DNA from: Mortierella sp. BCC40632
Taxonomy: Eukaryota > Mortierellomycota > Mortierellomycetes > Mortierellales > Mortierellaceae
Direction of reading: 5' to 3'
Length of the DNA: 64,000 bases
NCBI GenBank assembly: GCA_011634665.1
Contig: WAEK01000017.1
Location: 690,001 to 754,000, forward strand
The position numbers were made by a program, and so were the translations under genes. This document shows positions 11,149-23,135 of this stretch, piece by piece. The notes beneath the pieces are model-generated. The model ran no database searches. It was not told the DNA's origin and worked only from the letters and a program-made list of their open reading frames with translations. Each line of letters begins with the position of its first letter. Position 1 is the stretch's first letter.

Positions 11149-12270
11149 TAGATGGTTGGTGATTGTTGGACCCTCCGATTATCATCCTGCTCGTGCGAAA
11201 TACATTATCGGCATAGATAGAAAGGTGGTAAGGAAAAGGGAGGGAGGCGCAATACATCGTGCTTTATGTTTGTTTGCTCCCCCAGTCTATTGAAGGTAGT
11301 TCGGTGAGGTTCATTTCGGTACAAGTAGTAGTCCATATGGGAAGCGTAAGAGAGGATGAGCCGTGCCCGTTATGCTTTTTTATCGCCTATACTTCGTTTT
11401 CTCTCTTTTTATTGGACTATTTGTCCTTCTCTCTCAAAAGCCTGTACCTCTTCACCCCTGCGCCAAGTCAGGACTGGGCTCCGTTGTGGTCTCCTCCAAA
11501 AAGAAGGTTGTGGGCATCGTTCCGAGAAAATGAAGAAGAGAACAGATTGTTAAGAAGAAGAGAAAAAGAGAGATAAACTTTCGACTGCTCTGGCATGTAT
11601 ATGTAGCACCGAGTCGGAAAAGAAAATGAGAGCCAGAAAGTGGCAAAACAGGGGAGCGGGAAGTAACCTCGATAAATACAGTAGATGTACGCATTGTCCA
11701 TCAACACCCAGGGATTGCCTGTTACTGATGAGATGGCTAGAACTTCGTCTACGATCGTATTTCTTTCTTGACCGTGTCTTTGTCTTAACCGAACCAAGTG
11801 TAGTCCGTTCAGTTAGAAGTTGAGAATGAGAGTAGGAGTAAGAGTGAGAGTGAGAGTGGGAGTGAGAGGAGGGGAGCTAAATGAGAGAGCAAGAGCTAGT
11901 GAGCATGTGGTGCACCAGACAAAGAGTGCACTTTCAAAGAAATTGAACGGGTGCAGGCATTGCATTCCGTTTGAAACATAAATCGTGTCTGTGTCGGCCG
12001 CTTTGGCCTGACGAAAGCGAAGGAGAATCTTGCTTTAATTAGGGCAATTTAGGTCGGGGCGTGTGCTTGTTCGTCTGTGTGCCCGCCTTTTCACTGCTCG
12101 CTTTTGGGTCCGTCACAGCCATTTGTCTCGCCTCCAAACAAGTCCAACGACCCACCCCGTCCTCCCTCCCTTCCAAGGACTTGGGACATGACCACTGCTT
12201 TTCAATCCCCTGGGCTGTCTGTCTAGACCATCCCCCTCCCCTGCCCCCTTTTTTTTCTTTTCTTTGTTGT
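10923..12270. other. Intergenic, no gene recognised
   Basis: Contains a long A run (about 11114-11143) and a GAGAGT-type purine stretch (about 11825-11870). Short ORFs on both strands show no recognisable motif. Confidence 0.5.
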
Positions 12271-12289
12271 GTCTAGGCCACGAGAGAAA

Positions 12290-13150
12290 ATAGGTGGCAA
12301 TGAAGGTAGAGGAAGGATCTTCCAGAAGCTCAGTCAAAATCTCAGGAGAAAGCAAGAGCAGGGACAAGGCGATGCAGCTATTGGTGACCTCAGGGAAAGT
12401 GGACGGGGGACAATGGAGGGTGCAGTTGCTCTCGATCCCGGCAGGCCAGTCTCTCGGGCAGGACCATGTGCATCGTCCCATCCCTATTCGGAACAACGTC
12501 GTTGGGATTCTTCCGTTCAAGAGCTGAGGCTTCGGACGCTGCGGCTGATGACCCTTTTCTCCCAAGATCTGAAAATAGAGTGCACTGTCCCGTAGCAAGG
12601 ATCATGTCCTCAACGGCGCTTTCTAGGCTAAGGGCGATTGCGCAAATCTCGCAGTGTAGTTTCCTGCTGGCTGTGCAAGGCAAGGCTAGGTTCATGTTCA
12701 AGCCCATGTCAACAAAGATGCGCCCTTACCCATGGACCTGTACCGAGGATTGACCGATATAGCAGGTGAAAACGAGAGCACCCTGTGAGCGGAGGGGGGG
12801 GTGAAAGAGGAGACAAGAGAAGGTAGGACATCAGTGTTATTTTTAGCAGGGCGCTGTTAGTCGGACCCAACGATGTCCAAGTTGAATGCATCCCAAACAA
12901 GTCGTCGGCCCGCACGATACGCAATCTCATGGAGAGAGGAAAGAATACCAAGGGCGAGCTTGGGGTGAGGACAGGAGAAGAGGACGAGGAGGAGGATCGG
13001 CACTGGCAGTAGTGGCAAAAGACGGGTTTGAGTAGACCCCGAGTAGACTGGAGTGAGGAAGAAGCGAGAGAGAGCAGGCGAGTTAGAGACGAGTCAGGGG
13101 AGGAAAGAAGTGTGGGAAGGGCGGAGGAAGGCGTTTTCTATATCGGTGGG
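12290..13150 (-). other. Possible minus-strand transcription unit, unrecognised
   Basis: Read on the minus strand, this stretch looks like other gene starts in the window. A TATA-like GATATAGAAAA near 13140 is followed by about 180 bp of C/T-rich leader and an ATG at 12930 (MRLRIVRADDLFGMHSTWTS). A good GTAAGG donor follows CCATGG near 12735, and codon-like sequence continues to about 12290 in more than one frame. No acceptor choice gives a protein I recognise, and plus-strand ORFs overlap the same DNA. It could be a lineage-specific gene, a non-coding RNA or chance. Confidence 0.25.
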
Positions 13151-13195
13151 TGAGAGCCCACGTCTTGTCGCAGGCAATTTACCAGGTAAAAAAAC

Positions 13196-13230
<35 letters not shown>

Positions 13231-13585
13231 AGAGAAAAACGAAAAAAAGAGCCGCAAGGCGCAGAAGAGAGACCTACTGCTGCTTCTGTTGTTGGCTCCT
13301 CTGTACCTGGATTGATGAGCAGTTGGATCGCACCGATATAAAGATGCCAGTTGCTCGGCATTGCCTATCTTTTTTTTTTTTTCTCCCCTCTTTTCTCACC
13401 CACACTCTCTCTTTCTCCTCAGCCCGCCTCTCTCCTTCTTCCTCTCACTCTATTCGCCCTGTCTTGCGTCTCCTCCCCACTTTCCCCCTCTACCCTTGTC
13501 ACGAACACCGCCAACGTCTTTACTTTTTACGATCCCCTTCGCATCCACTATCAGCCCTATCTTTTGAACTGCAACAACAACAACC

Positions 13586-14719
13586 ATGGTTAAATTCACC
13601 ATCCCTTCCATCGCTGCCCTTGCCCTCCTGGCTACCACCCAGGCTCAATTAACCTCGAAATACCCTGTACCAAATATTACCCCCCCTACCGATTCTCCAG
13701 AGGTCCAGGCCTGGCTCAAGGAGATTGACCTTACTGGCGCCCCTGACATTAAGCCCATTGATCACACCTCTACTTCTGTTGGCCCTGAGTGCGCAAAGCG
13801 TCCTGATTTGAATGCGAACGGGTGCATCTGGTCTTGCAACACTTGCCCCAGTAACGATGTTATCGACTGTGTCCTCCCCAAGACCTGGGCCATCACCTTT
13901 GACGATGGTCCTACTGCCGCCACCCCTCCTCTCCTTGATTTCCTCAAGGAGCAGAATGTCAAGGTGACCTTCTTTGTCCAGGGCTCGAACCTCATCCAGA
14001 ACCCAGACACACTCCGCCGCGAACACGCCGAAGGCCACGTCTTTGCTTCGCACACCTGGTCCCATCGCGCTCTCACCTCGCTGACCAACGAACAGATCGT
14101 TGCCGAGGTCAAGTGGACGGAGAAGGCCGTTCAAGATATTGTGGGTGTCCGCATGAAGTACATTCGTCCTCCCTTTGGCGATGTTAACAACCGTGTGCGC
14201 TTTGTCCTTAATAAGCTCGGATACAAGGTCGTTAACTGGTCGGATGATTACGATACCAATGACTGGAAGGTTAGCAGCGATGCTTCTGCTATCGATCCAA
14301 TTGTTCAAGAATTCGACAAGAAGTTCGCTGCATACAACAGGACTGTTGGCATCAACTCGCTCCAGCACGACAACACTGAATTCAACGTTAGATTGGCCAG
14401 GCTGATGGTTCCTCTTGCTGCTAAGCACAACTTGAAGCCTATTACCATGGAGCAGTGCGTGGGTGATGCCTCTCCTTATCAGAGCGGCTCTCCTCTTACT
14501 CCCTCTAGCTCTGGTGCTCCCTCCAGTTCTGGTGCTCCCCCCACTCCTGGTACTCCCTCCGCTACTAACACCGCCAACGTCCCCTCTGGCACCAAGAACA
14601 ACACCGCGACTGGAACCCCCGCTGCGGGCAAGAGCTCGGCTTCTGGTCTGAACGCCAACGTCAAGACCGCTGCTGCTGCCATTGCTGTGGTTGCTGCTGC
14701 CGCTGCCTACCTTTTCTAA
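13586..14719 (+). CDS. Chitin deacetylase (CE4), secreted and GPI-anchored
   Basis: A single-exon gene of 377 aa that would convert chitin to chitosan at the cell wall by hydrolysing N-acetyl groups. Residues 1-20 form a signal peptide (hydrophobic core ALALLATTQA). The NodB domain carries all CE4 motifs: TFDDGP (104-109, catalytic base and metal Asp), SHTWSH (155-160, metal His156 and His160), RPPFGD (194-199), DYDTNDW (221-227) and LQHD with His261. A Ser/Thr/Pro-rich linker follows (about 296-345), then a C-terminal hydrophobic tail of Ala/Val ending AAAAYLF, preceded by small residues suitable as a GPI omega site. This domain order matches fungal Cda proteins. The leader is strongly C/T-rich (13371-13560). 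The long minus-strand ORF across this gene is a coding shadow. Confidence 0.95.
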   Translation: MVKFTIPSIAALALLATTQAQLTSKYPVPNITPPTDSPEVQAWLKEIDLTGAPDIKPIDHTSTSVGPECAKRPDLNANGCIWSCNTCPSNDVIDCVLPKTWAITFDDGPTAATPPLLDFLKEQNVKVTFFVQGSNLIQNPDTLRREHAEGHVFASHTWSHRALTSLTNEQIVAEVKWTEKAVQDIVGVRMKYIRPPFGDVNNRVRFVLNKLGYKVVNWSDDYDTNDWKVSSDASAIDPIVQEFDKKFAAYNRTVGINSLQHDNTEFNVRLARLMVPLAAKHNLKPITMEQCVGDASPYQSGSPLTPSSSGAPSSSGAPPTPGTPSATNTANVPSGTKNNTATGTPAAGKSSASGLNANVKTAAAAIAVVAAAAAYLF

Positions 14720-15164
14720 AAGAAAGGATAGGGACACAAGAGAAGGAGCAAGACTCTCCCTCCTTCAGAGATAGAAACCGCTCCTCTTCCCTATTTGTTT
14801 TTATTTATTTATTCAAAACACCTTTCTTCACTATCTATGGAAATATATACTAGGCTTGCCATTAATGTCATTTTCCTTTTCACTAGACTCAATCTTCATT
14901 CCACATTTTTTTTTTCCACCTCTCACACATTGTTTCCTCAATCACATTCAAAGCATTGTAAAATACACAGAGAAACCGGTCTGACCATAAGAGGCCGCTT
15001 TTGAACCGTGTCAATTGAAAAAAAAAAAAAAAAAAATCTTATTGTTCTAGCGGAGATACTGGACAAAATTATTAGTTTCCTTTCATTAAAGCTTTGTCTG
15101 AGTGTAAGAAAGAAAGAAGGAATGAAAGGAGGAAAAGGCAATTGAAGAAAACAAAAGCATAATC
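14720..15164. other. Convergent 3' region between chitin deacetylase and pirin
   Basis: AT-rich 3' flanks of two converging genes, with a T run near 14907 and an A run near 15019. Nothing else was recognised. Confidence 0.6.
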
Positions 15165-16319
15165 TTAAAACTTGAGCCGATATCCCTTGGGGGCGATGGT
15201 TGACCTCCAATCCTTGGCGCCCTCAAATCCATTCTTGAACTCTCGAAAATCTTCCAATGCCTGACGGATCTCTTCCCAAGTATTCATAACAAAGAGTCGA
15301 TCTTGGACCACAGGTTCCTGAAGAGGTTCACCCGTTAGGACAACAAAGTGTGCATTGTCGTCCTTGGTTTGAATCAATAGTGTATCGTTGTTGTCGTTAG
15401 ATGAGGAGAAGTCCTGTCCCGGCTTCTGTGGATGTTGGTCATTGCGAGAAAGGATCAATGCATGGTGAGGCAGGCCTTCAAAGGGGACTGTAGGCTCGTC
15501 GTTCAGCTTGGTATTAACTCGGTCTTTTGCTCTTTTCCTCTCGGTCTCCGAGAATCCTACTACTGGGCCAGTGGGTTCATCTCCACCCAAATAAACCTTT
15601 CCTGAAAGCACATAGACAAATGCATTGTGGTGTGCTGGGACCGAGATCTGGATTGCTTTGTCCTTGTCCATACGATAATCCAGGTATGTAGTTGGGGTTC
15701 TTGTAAAAGTATGGCTTTCAACACCATGCGCTTTTCCTGCAATGACCTTTACTTGGATCCCATCCTGGACTTGTTTCCTTGGGATGGCATTGTCTTGGAG
15801 GTCCTGATAATGGGGCTTGCACATCTTGTCTTGTCCTGAGAGGTTAACCCAGAGTTGAAGACCATGTACTATTGATGTCGATGACGACGGTGGTGATGTC
15901 GATGATGACGATGATGAAACCTCCGGAGGCGAGGCGACAGGCATTTCCGCATGCATAATACCTCGTCCTGCGGTCATCCATTGAACATCACCCGTTTGGA
16001 TTGAACCTTTATGACCAACAAAGTCCTCGTGCTTCATCTGACCCTTGAGCATGTAGGTGACCGTCTCGAATCCTCGATGTGGATGATCAGGAAACCCACT
16101 CTGGGCCTTGGTTCCTTGTGGATCAGAGGAGGCTTCAACCGAGAACTCGTCTAGGAGTAAAAACGGATCAAGTTGACGGAGATCACGCGTTCCGAGAGAC
16201 CGACGGACCGTGGCTCCAATACCCTCTGGTCGTTCTGCAGCATAAATTGACTGTGTGACATATCGATTCGCTCTTGCTGGGAGTGAAGCTGCCCACCGGG
16301 AGACTCTGGATGGAATCAT
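15165..16319 (-). CDS. Pirin family protein
   Basis: A single exon of 384 aa. Pirins are bicupin Fe(II) proteins; different members act as nuclear co-regulators or as quercetinase-like dioxygenases. The N-terminal cupin holds the metal-binding set PDHPHRGFETV (His79, His81) and GRGIMHAEMP (His123, Glu125). The C-terminal half carries the second cupin. A Ser/Thr/Pro-rich insertion (about residues 134-150) follows the H-x-E motif and is not part of the usual fold. The first ~25 residues are basic with no acidic residues (MIPSRVSRWAASLPARANRY), which could be a mitochondrial presequence; that is inference. The protein is longer than the ~290-residue human pirin because of this extension, the insertion and extra loop sequence in the second cupin. 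It is divergent from the farnesyltransferase gene. Confidence 0.93.
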   Translation of the reverse strand: MIPSRVSRWAASLPARANRYVTQSIYAAERPEGIGATVRRSLGTRDLRQLDPFLLLDEFSVEASSDPQGTKAQSGFPDHPHRGFETVTYMLKGQMKHEDFVGHKGSIQTGDVQWMTAGRGIMHAEMPVASPPEVSSSSSSTSPPSSSTSIVHGLQLWVNLSGQDKMCKPHYQDLQDNAIPRKQVQDGIQVKVIAGKAHGVESHTFTRTPTTYLDYRMDKDKAIQISVPAHHNAFVYVLSGKVYLGGDEPTGPVVGFSETERKRAKDRVNTKLNDEPTVPFEGLPHHALILSRNDQHPQKPGQDFSSSNDNNDTLLIQTKDDNAHFVVLTGEPLQEPVVQDRLFVMNTWEEIRQALEDFREFKNGFEGAKDWRSTIAPKGYRLKF

Positions 16320-16900
16320 TGGTATGTTAGGGTGTAGGCGAGGAGGTTCTGTGGAGATATTGAAATTTGTTGCTGTTGTTGCCGGTTGCCTGCAGCTTGA
16401 CTAGACCGATTTTGTCTTTCTTTTTGAAAGGTCGCCTTGGGAGGAGAGCGGGAGGAGATTGCTGCAATGCTTGGACAATGCTTGGACGTGATCTTGGCAC
16501 GAGTGCGGAGAGTGTTGTGAGAAAGTTGAAGGAAGGAGGTGGTGTGAACTCACTGCTTTTATGGGAGCGTTTGATTGGAAATCGAATGGCCGAGCATCAA
16601 GCCACTGGCAGGTGGAGAACTCTGACAAGAGCTTACTAAGTGGGCCTTGACAAGGTGTAAGAGTTCACTTAGGACAGTCTTGACAGAAGGGTGTGCAGGG
16701 TGCCGGAACTTGAGGCAAGCTCGACCTCGAGGTGCCTCATTCCTTGGTGACCCTCACATTTCAGTCAATGTTGCAAGGACAAAGAAGAGCCAAAGGCCTG
16801 AGCTTGCGAAAATCAGGTGACGTCTGTCCAGCAACTCAAGTACTCCTTGGACAAGGAGTAAACGGACACATGTCTTCTTTTCCCACACGATCCTAGGAAC
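16320..16900. promoter_or_regulatory. Divergent intergenic region, pirin / FTase-alpha
   Basis: About 580 bp separate the two divergent start codons, so both promoters must lie here. No clear TATA box or operator could be assigned, and the short ORFs in it look accidental. Confidence 0.5.
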
Positions 16901-17979
16901 ATGACCGACGAAACTCCATTCTACTTGAAGTCTGAGTGGGCCGACGTAGTGCCCGTCCCTCAAGACGATGGACCGAATCCATTGGTTCCCATCGCTTATT
17001 CGCAAAATTGTAAAATGGCCGCGGGGACAATGCTCTTGGGATGCATATCTTTTGGCACCCTTCCGCGTGGATGCTCGCGCTGACGCCATCTTTTACCTTA
17101 TCATTCTTTGTCTGGATGGGACACTGCTATGCTATAGACTCCAAGACAATGGATTACTTTCGAGCAATTGCCAAGAAGGAAGAAATTAGCGAACGCGCTT
17201 TAGACTTGACCCAGATCGCCATCGAGCTCAGTCCTGCCAACTATACAGTCTGGTATGTGTCACGGGATATATTCAATGGACAAGGAGGACACGAGTGTGA
17301 AGCTTTTGGGCTGACCAACACGGATAAGAAAAAAAAGGAAAAAAGAAAAAAGAAAAAACCTCTCCTGATACACCCCCATTCTGTGTGGATTCGTACATCC
17401 TAGGCATTACCGTCAAAAACTAATCAAGGCGCTCGACAAGGATATTGAGGAAGAGTTGGCTTGGATCGAAGAGATGGCCGAGGAACATCCCAAGTCCTAT
17501 CAGATTTGGCATCATCGTCAGACAGTGATAGAGCATCATGCAGCAAAATTCTTTGAGGGCCTCCCAGAACATTACAGAGAGAAATTCTCCGCTACTGCTT
17601 CCAGCTTGACAAGGACCCCTATGATACCTTATGAGCAATTGCCTCGGTCGACACAGGAGATTATCTACAAAACCGTTCAACAGGAGCTCGAGGCGACCGC
17701 ACAGGCGTTCCTGATAGATTCGAAAAATTACCATGCCTGGTCCTATCGACAGTGGGTTCTTCGACACTTTGGAGCAGGACCCTGGTGGGAAGAAGAGCTT
17801 AGTTATGTCGATGACCTGTTGACCATTGATATCCGGAACAACTCGGCCTGGAACGAACGGTTTTATGCTGTCGCACTCGGGCCTCACGGGCTTTCTGACG
17901 AGGTAGTCGAGCGTGAAATCAAGTAAGGATATGTGACGAAAAAGTCACCTGATGGTTCTTTTGTTGCAACGTTTGGACC

Positions 17980-18015
<36 letters not shown>

Positions 18016-18558
18016 CTGACGAATGACGTATTGGACAAACAATTAGCTATACCAAGAGCAAGATTGACCGCACGCCAAACAATGAGAGTCCATGGACTTA
18101 TCTTTCTGGGTAATATTTTTGAGTCAGCACTGGATTGGTCTTTTTTATTATTTTTATTTTCTTTCAATTAAGTGGATCCTAATCAACTCGCAATGTCTGG
18201 CGACCACCTACCTTCCTCTTCCTCCCCCCTTGGACGGACTAACTGCTACCACGATGATATTGACAAAAATGACAAAAAAAAAAAAAGTATCTTGAAAAAA
18301 GCGGGACGTCCATATTCAGATATCAAGCCCTTCTGCGAAGAACTCTTGTCCAAGCCTCGAGCCAACTTTTCCCCATATTTGCATTCTGCTCTCTTGGATA
18401 TCTATGAAGAAGAGGCCAAAGCCCAAAAGACAGTTGAAAGTGTCAACAAGGCCAAAGAGGAGGCGATCATGTTGGCAGAGAAGGTGGATTCGATCCGGAG
18501 CAAGTACTGGAACTGGAGAAAAGATCGACTCAAGGAAATTGAGGTGGTGGATGCGTGA
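16901..18558 (+). CDS. RAM2: Protein farnesyltransferase / geranylgeranyltransferase-I alpha subunit
   Basis: Five exons (16901-17009, 17138-17252, 17404-17922, 18047-18109, 18288-18558) encode 358 aa. This is the shared alpha subunit that pairs with either beta subunit to prenylate CaaX proteins such as Ras and Rho in the cytosol. The N-terminal block ([20 protein letters not shown]) is diagnostic. It is followed by PPTA repeats with W-x-x-R cores: [36 protein letters not shown] and ESPWTYLSG. The exon 4 junction gives [16 protein letters not shown], matching the family. Intron 4 contains plus-strand ORFs that are not coding, and its acceptor follows an A run rather than a pyrimidine tract. 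Intron 3 contains a GA microsatellite. The G-gamma and Ras targets of such enzymes fit the presence of G-alpha genes, but there is no operon-like link. Confidence 0.93.
17982..18014. repeat. (GA)n microsatellite in FTase-alpha intron 3
   Basis: A GA dinucleotide run inside the intron, about 30 bp upstream of the acceptor. The intron therefore carries purines where a pyrimidine tract would normally lie. Confidence 0.85.
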
Positions 18559-19458
18559 GCGTCTTTTCTTCTTCTTCCTCTCTCTCTCTCTCCTTACATC
18601 AGAGTAGATAGCTTAGGAATATGTTATGGATTAACACGGTACTATTCTTTTCTCCTTTTCTCTTTTGCTCTTTTTATGTGCAATCTCCGTGTGATCAATT
18701 TTCTTGAGCATGAAACGTTTGTCAGTGGACGAGCGCGGGCCATTGAGGAAACGAGCACTCCTATCGGATAGGGTGGTCTAACAGTCATCTGTAGGCCAGC
18801 ATGGCCAGCATGGCATAAAGGAAAAGAAAGGAGGTCGGGGATAACACATTTTGTCCGATATTGAGATCTGTGAATTTGCCTCTCTCTCTCGTATCGCCCT
18901 CATTTAATGTACAGCTAATTGCTCTACCAAGTTTATGATAGGAGGGGATATAATTTGTTCCGCACGCTCTTTTTTCTTCTTTTTCTTTTCTTTGCGGGTC
19001 CAGGAGGCTCATTGAGTTGATCATTGATGTGGTTTCTAAAAAAAAAAAAAAAAAAAAATAGCTGTCAATTGTGAGAGGAAACAGTGTTGATGTACTCTGT
19101 GGTATTGATGATGTATACTGAAGCGTTGTTGTAGGCCTAAGAGACCTCTATATTAGTTAGATAATATGTAAAAATCAAAGAATCAAAAAAAAAAAAAAAA
19201 AATAAAGGGGAAAAAAAACAGGGCGAGGCAAGAGGGGCGGGAAAAGCTAGAATAAAGAAGACGAAAAAAAAAGAAAGAAAGAAAAAAAAGAAAAGAAAAG
19301 AAAAAAAAGGAAGCGCCCACTGTATCGGATGACAAAACAGCTTTTTTTCCTCATTCCTTTTCCTCTCACAAGAAACAATAACAAACATTGCTCATTCTTT
19401 CTTTTGCTCGTTTTGTTGAATGCATCAGGGTCACTCTTGGATTGAAAACAAAACAAAA

Positions 19459-19519
<61 letters not shown>

Positions 19520-19970
19520 AATGGGAATGAGCTATGAATCAAAGGAAAAGGATGACTAGATAATAAGAAAGAAAGAAGATGCATTGGTGGATAATATGGA
19601 GAGGGACTATACGAACCGAAAGGGGAAAAAAGAAAAAGAAAAAAAAAAAAAGGATGGCGAGATGGCTAAGAACTACTACCGCTGAAAAAATGAGCTCGTA
19701 TCGGGATAAGAAAAGATTGAATCTCTCCTCCTTTTTTCCCACTATGTGATCATTTTTTTTCTTCAAAAAAAAAAAAAAACGCCTATTCCACACCCATCAT
19801 GGCTTAGGTGAAGGCCAGTAAGGCTACATACACCCATCTTTACATCCGTTGTGCTCAAGGAGGGCATTTAAGAAGCAACTGAAACCACACAGAATTGTAG
19901 AGAATCCATTGACCGCGTTCTTCTTTTTTTTTTCCTCCATCCCTCCTCTCCCTCCTCCTTTGGGCCCGCT
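18559..19970. other. Intergenic, homopolymer-rich
   Basis: No recognisable gene. It contains several A runs, the longest about 57 bp at 19461-19517, and A-rich purine stretches near 19260 and 19640. It separates the 3' ends of two convergent genes. Confidence 0.6.
19461..19517. repeat. Poly(A) homopolymer, about 57 bp
   Basis: An uninterrupted A run, one of the two longest in the window. Its length may be inaccurate in the assembly. Confidence 0.85.
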
Positions 19971-21723
19971 TTAGTACTTGATCGAGCTCAGGTCGATCTC
20001 AAATTCACTAACAAGATCACCCACAGAGCCAATCTCTGGAAGCTCGAGTTTTCTCATAAAGTAGGCTGGCGGGGGTGTCTGAGGCGAATCCACGGGTGAC
20101 AGGAACTGGTTCGGGTACTGGCAGATCGGTCGGGCCGCTAGCATTGGAAACGATGAGGAAGGTGAAGGCGTTGTAGGAGTTGGGATAGATGACAACGATC
20201 CATGACTGGCCTCAGATGGTCCATTGGTCCGAGATCGGAGTTCCTCATAGGATTGCTGGTTGAATGATCCATCCTGCTGTGGTCTCTGCTGCTGAGGACG
20301 CTCTGACATGTGTGGAGTAGGCAGTGGCAATTGGAACGACACATGATGGTTGTGTTGGCGAGGCTGTCTCTGCTGTTGTTGAGACGAGTAAGGGTAAGGG
20401 TGTGAACGACCTTGGAAGTAGTCGTTACGAGGTTGGTGAGGCTCCAAGAATGCTTCTGGCTCGCGTGGTTCTGCTGCAAAAGCAGCCGCTGCAGCCGCTG
20501 TTGCTGCCATAACCTCTCGCTCCGAGGCTGTAATCTTGGGTTGACGCTTCATGAACTGACTCTTCTTCCATCGGTACTTCTAGTAACCAAAGTGGAGGAG
20601 GAGGCATAGTTACGTTAGTAAAGATGTCTATTGATGACGATAAACCAAGATGAAGGTAAAGAAAAAGAGATATTGATCTAGGATATGTGAGAGGGAATGT
20701 GAGTCTGCGCTTCCCCTCATTTTGGACTTTTACCCCACATAGTGTAGATGGGTGTTCGTTTTGTTTTCGTCGCGCTCCAAAGCAGCTAGAGCCCTTCTCT
20801 CAACCCACCCTTCTTTCCTTCCCGCGTAAATAATAGTAATAGTAAAAAAAAGGGCGTGAATTCCGGAGAGAAACGAAGGAGAAAAACAAAAAGAAAAAAA
20901 GAAAAAAAAAGGGAAAGCTGAGAACAAGGCAGGAAATGAAAAAAAAGGAGAGCCAGGCTAGAGCTGTATGGAGGGGAGGTAACTAAAATAAAGTAAGATC
21001 GCTCGGGGCCCGACGATACGCGTCCGTAAGTGAGTGTTTTTTTTTTGTCGCCGAACATTGGATCATCTTGCATTTTAATCCTGGCTCTGCCTCATACTTT
21101 CTAGGCGGGGGAAGCTTAGAAGGCCAACACCAGGAACTCGAAAGGGGACAGAGATAACAAAGACTGAGCAAAAGGGCAAGCAAAGCGAGAGCGCGCAAGC
21201 CAGAGTGAGAAGAGAAAGAGAAGGCGAGAGCAAGCAGACGAGGGAGAGGGAGAGAGAAAGGGATGCATTTTGGCTCTCTAAACTGTACCCTAAATTAGGT
21301 ACGGCGACTCCCTTGCGTAGGTCCCATAATCAGGATAGGAAAAAAAGAAAAAGAAAGAATATGCGCACACGGCTTCGTTTTCCCTTTTTGCTTTCATGCG
21401 GGGCCAGGAGATGGCTCTAGCAAGGTTGTGCGCGTACAAAGGATTGGGATAGGATAGGGTAAGGCCAACCCAACAAGTCGGGATCAGCAAGTGTTCCAAG
21501 AGCCCATTCGGCCCGAAAGAGCATTCTTGTCCTCTTTTGTTGTACCCCATCTCATCAATGCCGCGTGCTTGTTCGTATACACAATACAAAGCTGCCCATT
21601 GTCTTTTTTGTTCTCGCTCCCCTCTCCCCTGCCAGGCTGCGCCTGTCCCTGAAGATAAGGAGGCCAGCATTCCTGCTAAGGGCTCCTCCGCCAAGAGGAG
21701 AGGTAGAGGGTAGTACGAGCGGA

Positions 21724-21758
<35 letters not shown>

Positions 21759-22907
21759 AGGTCGAAGGGACCAGGAAAGAGTAAAGACATTTTCACTTAC
21801 TCCATACTGAAGCGCGAACAGCGCTAGGGTTCCAGCAGGCATGATCATGACCCACTCCATTAGCACAGTCTGTACCACCAGGGCCCAGATAGCTGAGCCC
21901 AGCATCACACCACCAAAGGATAAGAACACCCAGTGCATCTTGGACTGCCGAGCATCTTCCCAAAAGCTTGGGTACGATTGTGGGACACTTGCAGCCGTAG
22001 GCAAGACAACGGCCGTCGTTGTCGTCATCGTGTGGGTGGTGTTAGTTGTTGATGAACTGAGGACAGTCTCCTCGGCCATGGCCAGGTTATAAAAGGTTCC
22101 TGTCTCGCCAAGGTCAGCCATCCATCGACTCGGACTAGAGGACAATGGACTTGCATCAGCGCTCATAGGCGAATGCTGCTGAAGCATGTCCTCCATCGAC
22201 CCTCCAGATCCTGTACGGGATGGGATCGGGATGGCCTGTGGCGGGAGCGTCCTCGCCAGCTTGGGTCGCGTCACAGTCGCGCCCGTAGTTACACCCGAGG
22301 CTTCAGAGAGCCGCATCTGTGATGGCCATTGAGGTGATGGAGGCAGTTGAGGCGAAGGAGGTCGAGAGGTCGTCTGCTGCTGCTGCTGCTGCTGCAAGGC
22401 GTTCTTTTCATCAGAGTCGTATTGAGGACTGCCGGCTGCAGTTCCTTGGTCGACATGGTGGAGATAGGGCGGAGGAGGCGAGACAAGAGGCGGCGACACG
22501 GGGCTGTTCAGACCTTCCTCCTGGTCCAATCCCAAACTCATCCTCGCCAGCTTGGACTTGTCTACCTCTGTCCTATTCATCTTTGGGTCTGCCGAGGCCA
22601 TAGTCGAGTTTGGTGGAATTGTGATGAGGCGAATACTTTTGCTGCTGTTGGTGTAGCTGTTGTACTTGCTCACAAAGGCCTGTGGCTTCTGGAGTTGCGA
22701 ATGGGGTATGTTCTTGTTTTGGGTGTTCGGTTGGGTGAAGGGATGGTTGAGGTACGACTGGTAGGGCAGATCAACCTTGATAGCGGTCGCAGGGTAACCA
22801 TAGTCGCTGGTGCGGTTGCTGTTGGTGTGACTAGTGTTGTGGTCGTCAACGCGATTGTCAGCGGCCTGGTCCAAGATAGGAGAGGTCGCCATGTTGATAG
22901 TGGCCAT
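19971..22907 (-). CDS. Unrecognised two-helix membrane protein with low-complexity arms
   Basis: Two exons (22907-21801 and 20579-19971) give 571 aa. An in-frame ATG at 22994 would add 29 residues. I prefer 22907 (MATINMATS) because the extra stretch is Ser/Pro-rich and leader-like, and a GA (minus-strand CT) tract lies upstream. The first exon is mostly disordered, Ser/Pro/Gln-rich, with a glutamine run encoded near 22372-22395. It ends in two adjacent hydrophobic segments, HWVFLSFGGVMLGSAIWALVV and VMIMPAGTLALFAL, that read as a helical hairpin. The junction yields LQYGKYRWKKSQF, a basic stop-transfer-like segment. The second exon holds a poly-Ala stretch and another Gln/Pro/Ser-rich arm ending IDLSSIKY. 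I recognise no family. The 1,221-bp intron is unusually long for this window. Confidence 0.7.
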
Positions 22908-23092
22908 TGGCGTATGGTGAGTGGAGAGTAGAGAAGAGGGAGGGGGACCAGAGAAGGTGGGAAGAGAAGGGAGGGGAGACGATCTCAGACGCAATGGTGT
23001 TAGGTGCGGTGAGCGCGTTCGAGGAAATGGGGTCGTGGTTGTCTAGTTGGCGAGTCTGAGACGGATAAAGATGTGGTGACTGGTTAGAGATG

Positions 23093-23099
<7 letters not shown>

Positions 23100-23131
<32 letters not shown>
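23100..23131. repeat. (GA)n microsatellite
   Basis: A GA run in the presumed 5' leader of the minus-strand membrane-protein gene, so it is CT-rich in the transcript sense. Confidence 0.85.

Positions 23132-23135
<4 letters not shown>

Noticed and set aside
13649..14737. Long minus-strand ORF (362 codons) across the chitin deacetylase gene
   Set aside because: It is the antisense shadow of a well-supported CE4 enzyme; its composition is Arg/Gly/Val-rich as expected for reverse reading and it has no domain.
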